A DNA stretch of 64,000 nt from Trogon surrucura (taxonomy: Eukaryota > Chordata > Aves > Trogoniformes > Trogonidae). How positions within the stretch are numbered: position 1 is the first letter of the stretch; each line of letters opens with the position of its first letter. A program made the translations under genes and the position numbers. The DNA lies in the NCBI GenBank assembly GCA_020746105.1, contig CM036634.1, forward strand, positions 1,762,582 to 1,826,581, written 5' to 3'. Positions 11,301 to 25,500 of this stretch are shown piece after piece. Below the pieces are notes generated by a model. That model was not told the DNA's origin. It worked only from the letters and a program-made list of their open reading frames with translations, and made no database searches.

Positions 11301-13575
11301 CGATGTAATGAGTTTTCCATCCTTTGCCCAGGCTGCACTTTCGCTCCCAGGATGGCAGCACTCCCCCATCGACCCTTCAGCCTTAAGATCCCACACGAAG
11401 GCTGCAGCCTTGTCGTTCCCCCAAACCAGGAAGGTGGGATCCTGCCGCCCACCCCGCCGGCATCGCAGCGCGGCTGTGGAAGCAGCCTCGGGGCAGGCAA
11501 GGGGGACGTTCAGCTCAGCTAAACTCGGCCTGAACCAGTGGCGTACTCTGACCCAGGTGCCTTCCTCCCTTTTTTCCCTGGGCTTTCAGGCATTTATGTA
11601 ATTCTGCACAGCGATAAAGAAAAAAAAATTAAATGGGCCACGCTGTGTTTGTGCCTCCTGCCTCGAGCTGAGCGCGCTGGGAGCGTTACCGCAGCCTCGG
11701 CGAGCAGGCAGGGATGGGCAGGGAAGGGATTGCCCTGGCAAAGGATGGAGTGTTTTTATAATGGGCAGAATTCCCCAGACTGGGATCCGAGAGCTGGGGA
11801 AGGTGATCCAGGCTTTACTCCTGAAAGCTCTGGCACCCCGTGGGAGTCAGGACCTCTGGGGCAGCCCTGAGAAAAGGAATTTTTATAAGGAGGAGGGGGG
11901 AGAAAAACTGATTTGAGGGTAAATGCTGCCCGGGGACAGGCAGAGAGATGCTTCCTCCTACTTGGCGCAGTTTGTGTTGTCCTTGTAAACAGATCAAATT
12001 ATCTTTGGGAAGTATTAGCGACGTCTACAAACTGAAAAATCACAAGTTCTGTTTGCCCCCTTGAGACCCACAGAGATAATAGCGGGCTTTGATGTAATTA
12101 GCCCTGGTGGGTGCCTGGCTCGTGTCTGCGGTGAAAGCTCAGCTTGCGGGGTTGGCTTCTCCTCCTGCAAAGTAGCTTTGTAAACGTTAGAATGTGTTAT
12201 AAATTGGCCATTAAAGACCAGCCTCGTTAGCGGTTCCCATCACGTGGCCCTGGAAAGCCTCGGGGAGGTGGCTCGGGGTGACAGGGTGCCCTTCTCCCTG
12301 CGAGGAAACACCTTCGTGTGCCCTGGCATGAAAGGCACCGTGGAAATACTTGGAACGTTTGAACAGAAAATGGACCTTAGGGAGGATTTTTTTTATTCCT
12401 CACTGATAGAAGAGCGGCTTAAACTTCTTGCTGGGTCTTCTGCATGTGACACGTATGAGACGCCGTGGCTGGGTTGGCTCTGTGGACACCGGCTCTGACT
12501 GTCCTTTGTCCTCAGTGGCCACAAGCCTGGCTGGAACAGCTGCTCCTCACGTTTGTCGGGGCTTTGCACGCCGCGGCTTGCGGACGGACCGAAGGGGAGA
12601 TGCGAGGATTTGATTCTCTCCTCCCGTCGTCCCTGGGCGGCCGGGGGAGATCCCGCCGTGTCGGATCAGCCTGTCCCTGGGCTGCACGTCCTTGTCCCGT
12701 CGCATCCTCTCCGGGTGGCTTCGTGGCCGTGAGACTTGGTGCTGCACCATACCGGGCTCTGCTGCTGCGTCGACTCTGGGTCCTTTTCTGTTACCCGCAT
12801 CGCTCTGGCTTTTGTTTTAGAACCAGCTCCGGTACAGCTACACAAAGGGTGCTCTTCCTCTCTTTTTCCTTCCACTAAGAGTGGTGGAATTAATGGAAAT
12901 GAAGGGGCTGCCCCTGCTCTGCTGCCGTAGGGGGTTTTGGGTGCACCCGGAGAAGCTTTGGCCAAGCTTTGAAGGAAGGGTGGGGAGCAGGACCTTGCTC
13001 TTGAGCCGCTCTCTGCCTTCCCTGGGTGCGCGGCGGGATGATCTGAGGAAATGCTGCGTTACACTCGCTGCTCGCCTTGGGGTTGGTTTTCTGGTTTTAA
13101 GCCACCCAAGCGTTCCGGAGTTGCAGGAATAACCATTTCTGCTGTACCCGAGGTGCTTCTGCCCTCGGAAGGCCTGACAGTGCTTCTGGGTGAAGGCTGT
13201 CTCTCTCCCCTCTGTCTTTGCAACCTTTCCCGTGGGTGAAATACCCGAGCAGACCGTGCAGAGCCAGGGCAGGGCACGTTGTGGCAGGGGGACAGCTTGC
13301 TGGGTGGCCCTTCCCGGTGCCACCAGCCCACCCACACCCCCCGCCATCCCCCAGCCTTTGCAGCCCTGACCTGAATTCCGGTGACAATCCCGGGGTGCTG
13401 GGTGACATCCTACATCGCACCACGCTCCGCTCCCTGGGGAGGGGACCACGTGGTGACAACGACCCCCAGCCCGAGCAGGAGGAGGCAGGAGGTCCCCCTG
13501 CCCTCAGCGATGGCGGGTTAGTACGGTCCGGGGGTAACCATGGAAACTGTTTTTTCTCCATCCCTCCCTTTGCAG

Positions 13576-16500
13576 ATGACTCCGGCGACGAGGAGCCCGC
13601 CTCGCAGTCAGACAAGAGCGAGCTGCACGGCACGTTGAAAACCCTCTCGAGTAAGCTGGAGGACCTGAGCACTTGCAATGACCTGATTGCCAAGCACGGG
13701 GCGGCCCTGCAGCGCTCGCTCAGCGAGCTGGAGAACCTGAAGCTGCCGGCCGAGAGCGGCGAGAAGATCAAGGCGGTGAACGAACGCGCCACGCTCTTCC
13801 GCATCACCTCCAATGCTATGATCAACGTAAGTGCTGCCGGCTGCGCCGCGCTCACGGGGAGGCAGAGGGAGAAGCGTTCTTCTCCTCCTCTTCCTCCATC
13901 ACCTCTCTTCCCGCCCGCACGGCCCCGGTTGCTCCCTGGCTCTCTGTGGCGGCGCACGGGGCTCGGTGTCCCAGCGAGGGGATGGGACATCCCGGGAAGC
14001 AGGGATGGGCTCGTGTAACCCCTCTTCCCCGAGACACAGACCTGCCACATCCTTACAGCATGTTTTCCAGGCAGGCTGCTCTGAAACAGGACGTTTCGGG
14101 CGCGGAGCCGGGTGACGTGGAGGTTGGGAGCGCGAAGGGGCTTTCTGCTCTTCCCGGGGGCGGCTTTCAGGCTGGCACGGCGATTTCGGAGCCCAGTGCC
14201 CGCTGCAGGTTCAGACCCACATCCCCACCTCGCTTGTCATCCTCGCTGACTTCCATGAAGCTGCCATTGTTTTACATGACTGGGGGATTTAACCCCTTCA
14301 GGGTCTGAGAGCTCGCTCCTGCCAGCCGTGCTCTCCCAGAGAGCTTGGTTGGAGGTCGGTGCCGTCACCGACACCGGTCCCTGCTTTGTGCAGCGTTGGT
14401 GGTGGTTTCTGCTTAATTTTTTGGACAGCTTCTGTTCAGAGAGGGGATGGATGTGCCTCCATCACAGTGAGACAGCCCTTCCCAGAGAGCCTTATTTTCC
14501 CTGGGGAGCTCTGGGGAGTGGGAAGCGAGAGCGCAACGAAATAAAATATTTAAAGCCAAAAAGAAAAAAAGCCAACCCCACAAAGAACTAAAACCAACAG
14601 AAGAGCCTGACAGACCTGGAATAATAAATGAAGGCAGAGCTCGGGGAATTGTGAATGGAGTGGTGCTGTCCCAGCCCTGAGCAAAAGGACGTCGCGTGGT
14701 GCTTTATGCAGGCTTTTAAAAATTAACAATATAATCCCCAGCAGGGGCCGACGGGCACGCAGCAGCCCCGCAGTCACAGCATCCACCTCGTCCCGGCTCA
14801 CAGGGTTTTGTAGGGGTGGGGGGAAGGGGCTTCCCAAGAGTTTTGGAGTGGGGTTAGGATTGCCTACGCTGAGAGTTTGGTGGAGTTTTTGGAGCAGGGA
14901 CGGCAGGGTGTCGCGAGCAGCGCGGGGCGACGGCGGAGCCCTCGGAGTTTACTGTTAGAAGGCAAACGGGCGGCGGGATGCGGGCGAGGAGTGACCGGGA
15001 AGAGGACTTCTCCGGCAGCCGTTTGGGAAGGGAGCGGCAGAGCAGCGTTTGCTGTGTCCAGCCGAGAGAGGAGGTGGTTGCGACGTGGTGAAAGCTTGAG
15101 CGAGGCTGGCTGGACAGTGGGAAACAGCAAAAAACCTGTTGTACAGGGGGATAAAAACGGCACAAACGTGGTTTGTCCAATAGACCGTACAGGTAAGAGC
15201 GGCCGGGGAGGGAGGGGGATTTTCAGGTGGGTGTCAGAGATCTGTCTTTAACAGAGTCCTTCTGTGCTTCAGCTCGTGGCCGAGGTATCCAAAAGGGAAA
15301 GGGTGTGACGTGGAAGAAGCAGGAGGGGAGCGGAGTGACGGCTCCAGAGAGGGTGGTTACGTCTCTCCCGGCTCAGCAACGCTTTGCGGGGGGATGGATT
15401 AAAAAGGCAGGAGGAGGGCGAGCAGGGTGGGCTCGTGGAGACCGGGAGGCACCACCCCATCGTGCTGGGCTGCTGCTCCCAGCTCCACTGTCACCTTTCC
15501 CTACCCGGGTCCCTTTTTGCACCTCGATTTACCTTTTTAGCTTGGGGAGATCCTTTCTACAAGGATCCTCTTGGCTCCGCGCGACGCAAAGCTCCCCAAA
15601 CTTTCTCTGTTGGAACCTTGAGGCGTCGCTACGGGGAAGCGCGTGGATTCAAGCTGTCTCCTGGCAGCAGGTGGAAATGCACGTGGCTCCTGCCCACCTC
15701 CATCCCCGCAGCCCCATCAGGGCCACGAAACCCGTGGGTTACACAGGGTTCTGCAGATGGGCCGGTAGTTCTTGCAGGAGAAATTTGAAATTGCCAAATC
15801 CTGCCTTCCGAAGGCATCACCTCTGCTTTTGGAGGAGATGCTGCGGCTCGCGGGGAGGGAGGGACGCTCCGGCGGTTGCCGTCCGGCCGCCCGTGATCCG
15901 ATTATGTAAATATCCCCGGAGCCTTGCGGGGAGCGGCAAGCGGCAAGTAGGAATAAATAAATCGAGATGTGAATGAAAGAACTTCGCCTCCGCGAAGGTG
16001 ACCTCCTCGCTGGGTGCTGGCTCCCACGGGAGGCTTCTCCTCGGGCAGCCCGAGCCGGTGATGCTCGGTGTGACGGAGGGAGGTTTGGGCAGAGGCAGAG
16101 CGGGACGTGCCGGATCTTCGCGTTACGGGTGAGGATCTGAAGCGTGGAGGGGCCGAGGGTTGCGGGGCTTTTAATTCAAGCCCGCGCCTCTGCGAGCCCG
16201 CCCGCACTTGGAAATCTCACATTAGCAGCACGCTGCGGGCGAGACGCGCGGCCGAGTTCGGCCTCACTGGGACCGAGGCACCCCGTGAGGAGCAACGAGG
16301 AGGAGAGGCGGAAAAGCGAGCCTGCAGTCTGCGGCGGGGGAGGTTTGTAAAAATAAGAAGCAGCCAAATAAAGGGCTAATTAGAAGAACGGAGGCGAAGA
16401 GCGCTGTGCTGGGTTGTGTAGGCTCGCCCAAGGAGCAGGGGAAGCTCCCGTTTCATCACTCGGCAGCCGGCAGCGGGCCGGAGGGCGGCGCGGACGCGCC

Positions 16501-19500
16501 AAGGAAGCCAGTTTGGGCGTTGGGAAGCGCTCGCAGGGCTGTGGGTGTTGCTAGAAATAGGCTTTTAATGGGAACGGGGTTTGCTACGGCGAAGCTCGGC
16601 GGTGGCCGATCCGTGTGTGAGCGTGCAATAGCTGCGCTCTTCGTTTGGCTTCATTTGTTCTTCCTTGAGGGCCGTGAGCACGGAGAGCAGCAGGGTTTGG
16701 GCTTGGCTCCGGGTTGGTTTACCTTTTCCCTCGAGGTTTCTGAGGAGCGGAGGTGGAGGAAGCTCAGGCAAGAGGCAGCCGGGGCAGGGCTGCGGTGCTG
16801 GGTGGGTGAGATCTCATGGGGAGGGAGCCCTGCGGCGAGCTACTGTGGAGCAGGCGGTCCCGAAGGGCTTCACACCTGCCCCTCCGAGAAGCCACTGTGC
16901 TGGTGACCGGCCCAGCCTGTCCCACAGAGGATGCTGGCACCTGCTTTGAGCCAGACTTTACTTCCCATGTGGGTTTCCCTTTTCCACCTGGAGTGCCAGC
17001 ACTGCTCCCCCATCCCCGACACCCCGAAACATCGGCAAAGAGCGTCCTTCAACCCTTTGAACCTACGGGGAGGGGTTTTAAATATGTGAAACAGTGCTTG
17101 AACCTGAGCTGCTGCTCTGCCTTCCCATGTCGCAGCATCGCCGCTGTTTTCCTGGTGCGCTGAGCCTCCTCTGCCCCACGGGGATGCTCCTGTGATTAAT
17201 TCCTCCTCCTGAAATTGTCCGCAGACCGTTGCTGAGCGCGGGCTCTGAGCAGCATCAGGTTCACCAGAGCAGCCTCCAGCCCCAGTCTATAATTCCTCGT
17301 GGTTCAGTTTTGTCCTAGATTAACGTCTGTACCTGCAAAAGTGCTTCCGAGGCAGCCGGGGCAGAGATGCTGAGCGGGGAGGGAATGGCAACCTGCTGGG
17401 CTGCTCCCAGTTTGCCCCAGTACAGCCAGTGGGGCTGGAGGAGCTCTCCACCCTGTGCATCCTTACGCCACAGGGGTTAATTCAGGCACTGCAGCTTCGT
17501 CAGCCCCGGGATTGTAAAACCAGAGCAGAGCCCCGCAGCGGGGCAGGGGGCAGGGTTTCTCTTCCCAACGGTGATCGCGCGGGAGGGGCTCGTTCTCTCG
17601 TGTAACGCAGCCCATGTTAATTATCCGCGCTGCGCTAACGACGCGCGCCCTGATCGGCGCGTTGAAAACCATGTCAGCGACCCAGAAAACCCCCGGCTCC
17701 GGGATTAGATCTCTAACCCAACCCTAATCCTATCGGATGAGAAGGCTGCGGCGAGGGGTCCGGTACGTCCCTGGGCGGTTTTGCTGCGGGTGCGCCGCGC
17801 CGATGGATAAATAACCGGTGGGTGCTCTGCCGTGCCGGGGGGGGAAGGGGGTGACGGGTGTCAGCGTGGGTCCCTCCGTGCCAGCACGGCTGCCGGAGCA
17901 GGGCTGGGGTCCTGGGGAGCAGAGATGCGGAGCCCTCGGAGCTGCTGCAGCTTCCTCTGGAGCGCCCTGTGTCGCTTTTGTAATTCGGTGGTGTGCGAAG
18001 GTATCTCTGCTCAGATCCATGCGGGCAGGCAGGGCCTTCCTCCGGCTCCCCTCGTCGTCATCGTTCCCCGTGCGTGCCGAGTCCTTCCAGCCAGATCATC
18101 ACCGTGTGTGGGAGTGCTCGGACCTGTCATGCGTCCGTGGGACCTCTGTGCCAGCTGGGGCTTTCGCCTGGTCCTCCTGCAGACAACTTGCTTTATCCTC
18201 ATGGTGCCCTGAGGCTTCTCCTCTCTTCTCTTGCTCCTCTTGCTCCTCCTCCTTGTGTTTATCTGACCCCAGGAGGCTTCAGGTTCTGTCCCGGGGCTCC
18301 CCTTGGAGCCTCGTGCACAAAGGTGGGGGACGCGTCCGTCGCCAGCACATGACGATGCCTCTCGTGGCTCTGCCCTCCCATTTTTGATTTGGCCGAGAGT
18401 GATAACATTGCTACTGCAGCTTCAGAGGAGAGTTTTGAGTGTTTCTGCCTGGGTGGCTGCTGGATCAACAGGGCTGCACGTCGGGCTGAGCACGTCGGGC
18501 TGAGCACGTCGGGAGACGGAGACTGCACCGTCAGCAGCGCCCGATGCGAAAGGGCAGCTCTGCTGAACCGGGGCCAGCCCGGCCGGGCGTCGCCTCCGGT
18601 GTTAAAGGCAGCGTCAGAACCAGGTGAGCCCTGCCTGAGCCTCAGGCAGCTGCCACAGCTCTGTGCCCGGCCGTGGTGGCACTATGGGGCGGGATGGGGA
18701 CGTACTGGGGTGGGGGCAAAGACCAAAGCGTCGCCACATTAATCCCTTCTGAGGTTCTGGCTGTGGTGTCACTGGGGTTGTGTTCGCCTCCTGCCAGGGC
18801 TGAAGTGCTGAGATGATTCTCTCCCAACTCCTCCAGCATCTTTTGAACCCACGCTCTCCCCAGGGTTTACGCAGGAAGAGGTCGCGGTGCCGGGAGGCGG
18901 GCAGGACGGAGGGGTGCTGCCGCCAGCGAGCTGCTCCCGTGGCACCTCTCCCGCAGCGGGGCCGTGTGCGAAGGCACCGCACGAGGCCGAAACGCGAGGT
19001 ACAAACCGAAGCAGCTTCCTTCAGCTCCCAGGGTCGGAGCTGTCCGCGGGCGACGCCAGCTGCTCGCTGCCACCGCAGCCGCCCGCCCTGCGGTTGGGGA
19101 CAGATGCTCTTTCAGCCTGGAGTTCGCTCCATCGGGCAGATGAGGGAAGAAGCGTCCGTTAAGCCTCATTAAATCTCTCGTGGCGAGAGCCGTTCGCAGG
19201 ACAGAGCTCTCTGAGCACAGCAAAGCCGCAGTCGGGTCTCTGTGTGTGCAGAAAGCAGGGACTGGCCGCTCTCGTGGCGTTGGCTCTTCCGCTGTGCAGA
19301 CTCCTGCGAGGGTCCCCGCGCTGCTGCGGTGGCTTTCGGTGGTTCAGGCGAGCGACGAGGAAGGATGAAACTGCGGCAGGCACCTGGAGGTACCTCCCCA
19401 CTGGGGAAGAGCTGGGAACTTCCCAGGGAAGGGCTTTTTGGCAAACGTGGCGCTGGAGAGGTCCTGCTGCCCGCTGGGCTGGGTAAGAGCGTCACAAGGA

Positions 19501-22500
19501 AAAGCTGAAGACGTGAGCGTTGCCGAAGGAGAGCAGCAAAACCCTGCGAGGGCACAATTCGGGGCTGGCTGTGCTGCAGCGGGAGGTGCTGGCATGAAAT
19601 CCCAGCTCCCTGTGCGTCTCCAGTACGGGCCCCGGTGCACCCTCGGCATGCCACGCGCCGGTCGGCGGCGTTTCAGGTGGAAGGCGTTGGTGCTGCTGGC
19701 ACGCCGAAGCGAACACCTCGGCCTTTTTTCCCACGGGAGAGCAACGCTTTGGAAACCAGATCCTTTGTCTTTCCCGTGCCGCAGCTTCGGGCTGGCGTCG
19801 CTCCGGTCCATAACCCGTGGGCAGCAGCGTTGGCTTATTCGGCTTGAGAGCCACGAGGAAAATTTCCTTCCATCGCGCTGAGTGTGCGGTGATGACGGCC
19901 TCGATAGCCTACATAAAGGCTGCGTGGGTACGGGATTAGAGCCTGTTAATACAACCGGGCGGGGGGATTTGCCACTGTTTCACACTAATCCTCTCTTTAT
20001 TGCATGGGGTGGATTACACGGCCGTAGCGGCGCTCGCTGCAGGCAGGCTCTGCCGTACCGGCCCCGGCGTGCCTCTGCCGCTCTGGATCCAGGGAGAGCT
20101 CCTCTTCGAGGAGCTACACTCTGGGCCAGATGGGTCTGTGTGGTTAAGCAGCGCCGAGCCTGCCTCGTGGAGGCGGAACACTGGGTAAAAACAGCCGAGA
20201 GACCAGATCCGACTCCTGCCCCGGGGTAGGTATCTCTGTCTTGGACATCTCTAACTCAGGGAATCCCCAGTCCCCAGAGAGAAGCAGGCACTGCTGGGGC
20301 TCAAGGTGCCACCTGGAGGGGGACCGTCGGCGGTTTGGGGAGCACCTGCGTGGGTGCTGGGGGTCTCGCTGAGGCGCTGCTGTTGGCGGCGTCACCACGA
20401 GGTCTCTGGTGTCTTCCCACTCCTGTCAGTGCGGAGCTTTTCCGTGTCCACGCGGTTCCGTAACGCCCGTTTTGCCTGGATGCTCATGAGCGGGCTGAGG
20501 GTCACTCCAAGGGTTTGGGACAGTCTGTGTTGATTTGGATACGTTTCCTTGCACTTCTGCTTCTGGTGCTGTCCAGCCAGCCTGGCCTTGGGCCACCGGC
20601 ACGGCTGTGGCTCCCGTCGCTGTCACAGCAGATAATCACACTCGAAACCCTTGATGATCCCAAGGGTCTTTTCCAACCTGAACTGTTCTATGATTCTATG
20701 AAACCACGTCTCGTTTGTGCAAGATGATTTGGGATTCGGGCCGGCTCCATCCTGTTATTTTCCCTTTTACTTTCTGCTCGGAGTGTGGTTTTTTGGGGGG
20801 TGGGCGGTGGGGAAAGGACAAATGAACCCTCTCTCATTGCAAAGCTCTGCCTGTCCCCCCCCCGCTCCGTACCCCGGCGGCTCATTTCGATGCCGTGCCA
20901 CGCACCTCGAACGCCGACGTGGCCACGAGTCTGTTGGGAGCTAAAAAGAGGATCGGAAATCGCCCTTCCCCGGGGAGGGCTGGTTTGCAGATGTGTCCCG
21001 GGGTTTTGATGATTCCAGGAAGGAAGGGAGCACTTATCTCCGTGGCGCCAGGCGCATGCACAACAGCAAAATGCTCTTTCCTCTGATGAATGAAGCGACG
21101 GCTCTCGCTGTATAATTCACCGCTGAAAAAGAGATGATTGAACGCATCTGGCGGTCGCCTTCTCTCGCGTCACTCCGGGGTGATTAAGTGGTTCTTGTCC
21201 CATGCAGGCAAAGGAAGGGTCTGGTTGAGGAGCAGGAGATGTCGCTCCCAGAAGAGCCGGCGCTTCCTGGCAGGAGGTTTTTTTCCCTCCCCAAAGGTTG
21301 GATTCGCTCCTCTGGGATGTGCAGGTGGCCCCCGCGGGTTCAAGCGCGTTTGCTCGCGTTGGACTTCCCCTGAGGTTGTCATCTCTGCCACGGTTCGGAC
21401 CCCTGGGCAGAAATCTGGCATACCTCGATGTGACCAGTGACATTTTCAAGCTAATTAACCTCATCTCTTTGTTCCTTGTATCTGATGTTGACTCTTGGCT
21501 CCCGCTGAGGAAGCAGAGATGCCGGCGGGCGGGTGACACCACCACCTTGACCTCGGGTGATCGTTTTCTGCTGCACAGATAATCGCGGGCTGCTAAGGAC
21601 GTTCCCATTAGCCTGCAACGCGCCGTGAAGGCTGGTGTATTTGCAGTGACAAATGTGTGGAAGGTGCTAAACTTGCCCAGCGTGGCTGCTGGGTGCCGGG
21701 AAGGACCACGGAGCTGGTGGCACCGCGTCTTGCCTCCTGCTCCCCTTGGTGGCACCTTGCCTCCTCCTCCGTGGGAGTTTGCAGGAGCCTTGGTGGTGGC
21801 TCTTTTGGCCACCTTGACTGCGCCGCCTCGTCTCGCTGGTGATTTACAGCTCCGCCGTCCTATGTTGGATTAGGACCTGCTGCAAGGACTTGTTCCAGCC
21901 ACCGAGAGGAGAAGGAGCTGCCTCCATCCCTCCTGCCACCAGGGCGCAGGTAACGCTGGGCTTCCCGGGGACCTCGTGCCCATGCTGCTGATGAATGGAG
22001 TTTGTTTTCAGCTTTAGTCATGGGTGATGTGCCAGAATTGAAAACAACGAGGGACAAATGCTGGCTGGTGACCAAGCAGCCTGGCCTCTTCGCCTTCCTG
22101 CCACCTTTATTTTCAAACCAGCTCGCTTGCGGAGCAGGAGAACATCTTGGCCGCTGCTCCCCACCCCGAAATCCGTGCCGCGATGGTGCCGATGGAGCCT
22201 GGATTGGGAGGCTCCGTCAAACCCTGTGGCAAAAGCTGGGCTCCCCTCCTGCCCCCCCCCCGCGCCATCTCTGTATGCGGCGGGGCAGCAGCTGGGGCGC
22301 TGGAGGGATCGTGGGCGAGCGGGATGCTACCCCGGGGTGGCCACAGCATCCTCTGCCGGTCCCTCGCCTGCTCACTGTCGTGGGGAGACCTTTGAGGAGG
22401 GCAGCAGATAAAGTTTGTGTAGGCAGGGTAGGATGGGAGGGAGAAATCACCTTTTCTGCAACGACTCAGAGGGGGACGGGAACACGCGGGGAGTGACTTG

Positions 22501-25500
22501 ATCTTCCTCGCGCTGCCGAGGAGCCGTGGGGTGGGCAAACTCTGCGGATGAGGCTGGGGTACGGAGGCTGTATCGTCAGCTACACGGATCCTCGCCGCCC
22601 CGGCCGTGCAGCTCTCCGGGGAAGGGCTTTTCTTGTGCTTCTCTGCTGTGCCGTTCGTCGGGGAGCTGACCTTTGCGAAGACGACCCGTGTCCCCGCGCC
22701 AGCGCAACGTGGGCTTGCGGCTGCGTCTTGCCCGCAACCCAGATCAGGCTCAGCTGTAACTAAATTTAGCCACCGACTCCTTAAGGGTTTTATAAGCTGG
22801 ATTTCGAGGCGTTGCTCCTACTCGGTGGTTGTGATTGTTTTCACCTCCGAAGGAGGGATTATTGAACGGAATGTGCGGTGACCTGGGATGCTGGAGTTTC
22901 GGCTGAGTTCGTGTCCCCTGTCCTCACCTTAATCTGTTCCGGGTCGGGTCTGAGGCAGCCGCCAGGTCCCTCTGGTGTCACCGGCGAGGGCCGTCCCTTC
23001 GCTCTTTGGCCACCTGCAGAGCGTCGTCGCTGCCAAAGCCGGCTGTGCCTGCCTTCATCCCACGCAGCTCGTAAGGTCTGTGGCTGTTGAGGATGGATGA
23101 CACGGTGCTTTTTTGGGCCCCTCACTACAAGAAAGATGTCGAGGGGTTGGAGTGTGTCCAGGGAAGGGCAACAGAGCTGGGGAAGGGTCTGGAGAACAAG
23201 TGTGCTGAGGAACAGCTGGGAGAGCTGGGGCTGTTCAGCTGGAGAAGAGGAGGCTGAGGGGAGCCCTCATCACTCCTGCAGCTCCCTGGCAGGAGGGGTT
23301 AGCGAGGGGGGGGTCGATCTCTTCTCCCGTGTAGCAAGTGACAGGACAGATGAAATGGCCTCGAGTTGCTCCAGGGGAGGTTTAGATTGGACATCAGGAA
23401 AAATTTCTTCACCAAAAGGGTTGTCAAGCCCTGGCCCAGGCTGCCCGGGGCCGGGGTAGAGTCCCCAGTCGGGAGGGATTTAAAAGCCGTGGGGGCGTGG
23501 TGCTCAGGGACGTGATGCTCAGGGACGTGATGCTCAGGGACGTGGGTTAATGGTGGGCCTGGCAGCACCGGGTTAATGGTTGGACTTGATGATCTTAAAG
23601 GTCTTTTCCAAACAAAACAATTCTGTGGTTCTGTGGCACAGCCCAGTGCCGGAGGTGGGCGGCAGCGATGCGTGGGAAGCAGAGGGTCCCGGCTCCCTCG
23701 GCGCTCCCAGCCTCTGCTGGAGGTAAGGGCGGTGCTGGGGGGAATAGCAGGCAAATCCTGGGCCCTTTTGGCCCCTTTGGCTTCTCCCAAAAGAAAAGTA
23801 GGCAGGGGAACGACGAGGGTGAGCGGCTTGTGGGTGCTTCCAGCCCAGATCCTGAGCAGTTGCGACAGGATCGGTGACCCGGAGCCGGGATTTGCACAGC
23901 ACAGAGCGACGAGCCCAACCCGTCCGAGGTCAGGAATTGGCAGAGAGGGGACACGAAGGGTTTTATCTCCTTCCCTGCGCCGGTGCCTCATCAGGCCCAC
24001 CCAGCAGCTGCCTTTCAAAGCTCTTTTGCTGTTGCCACAGCTGGGATCTGGGGCAGCTGATGCACAAAGGGGGAGCTGCTCCCCGTTGCGCACCGAGAGC
24101 GGCGCGGCGGCTGTGGGAAACTGGGCGGCAGCAGCATTTCCTCCCGTGCCGCTCTGCTGAGGGCAGGTTTGCAATCCTCCCTTGGAACCATCCAGGAAAC
24201 CTTGAGAGGGCAGTGGGGAGAACCCTCTTTGTGATTCCTCACTCTCCTGGGCTTTGCAGCAGCAGCAGCTCAGGGCCTTCTGCCTCCAGTCCCAGCTTCC
24301 CCATGGGGGAAGGCGTGCGGAGAGCGTCCCACCAGCGTGCTGGCTCCAGCTCCAGCCCTCATGCTTAGCTTTTTCCTCCTCCTCTATCCCCACGTGGCCA
24401 TTTGCTGCTCAGGGTCTCACCGTCACCTCCCAAACCCCCACCCTGCAGGATGTCCCCCCTTCCCAACCCTTCACTCCTCTTTCCTGCAGGACTGTTTTCC
24501 CTGTCCTGTTTTCTCTCTCCGCGGCGGCACCGAACCACCCTGAGAGCTGGTGGTGCTCAGCCAGCTGGAAAAAACGTCTCGGTGATGGACGTCACCGAGA
24601 GCGGTGGCGAAGCCTTCCCAGCCCGGAGCAGATTCCCGACGGAGCCTCGTGAACTGTTTCCTTCCGGATTTATTTCCTCCGGGAGCAGCCGGCGCGTCCC
24701 TCCCCGCCACCCAAACAGCAGCATCCCAGGGCTCCGTCCCGTGTCTCACTGGGATGGGTCTTCACTGGAAGAGGAAGGGGCGTCTGAGGGGAAGGTGAAG
24801 CTCGTTGGGCTTTTGCAGCCTTAACCAGAAGTAAGTCAGGTCACGTTCTTTGTTTGAATTGCCGCTGCTGGCGGCTCGCAGGGTGTTGGCCGCGGGTGAT
24901 GCGTCTGTGTCTCGGGGAAGGGCTCCTTGCTCGAGCCCACACCGAGCAAGCAAATGCCGAAACGCAGCGGCCGCTCGCCTTGGTTTGTCCTTGGCAAGTT
25001 GGGGACGGCTAAAACAGCTTTTCGCCGAGAAGGGAGGATCTGTTTGAGGTGCCCAAGGGGCTGGGGCTCCTTGTCGGGCGGTGAGATGTGCCTGAGATGT
25101 CTCAGGCTGAGACATGGCTCCTTGCAAGCCACCGTGGGGCTTGAGGAAAACTGGACAGCTGAGCCTGACCTAAGGGCTGGGATTCATTTCCCTTCACTAT
25201 CGACCTTCCCCGGGACAGTGCTTGTGCCTGAGCTACTCGGTCGTGGCTCCCTGCAGCCCCAGGGAGCTCGTGGGCTGGTGATGTGGTGCCGTCCCCACTC
25301 CTCGCTGGGGGTCTGGGGCACGTTTTGGCTCAGGAATGAGCTCTGTCGATGGAGACGGCCGTGGAAAAATGCCCTGCCCTGCGCCCTGTTCAGTGCTACC
25401 GTCACCTCCAGCGAGCGTCCCCGTGAAACTCTGCGCCTTCTGGCTGTAGGAGGTATAAAACCAAATTAATAAGTCGAGTTTGCTGCTGGCAGCTGGGGAG

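Larger units (their letters stand above)
1..13575. other. Stretch without recognised exons (probable OSBP2 intron)
   Basis: No reading frame here resembles a known protein once CR1 and minisatellite frames are set aside. The first OSBP2 exon seen, at 13576, starts with two bases of a split codon, so at least one coding exon lies further 5'. I searched the translations for the PH domain and the helical segment that precede this exon in the OSBP family and found neither. The stretch is therefore most simply a large upstream intron. It holds a 20-bp minisatellite, one long and several short CR1 copies, and otherwise unique sequence. An unrecognised alternative first exon cannot be excluded. Confidence 0.5.
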
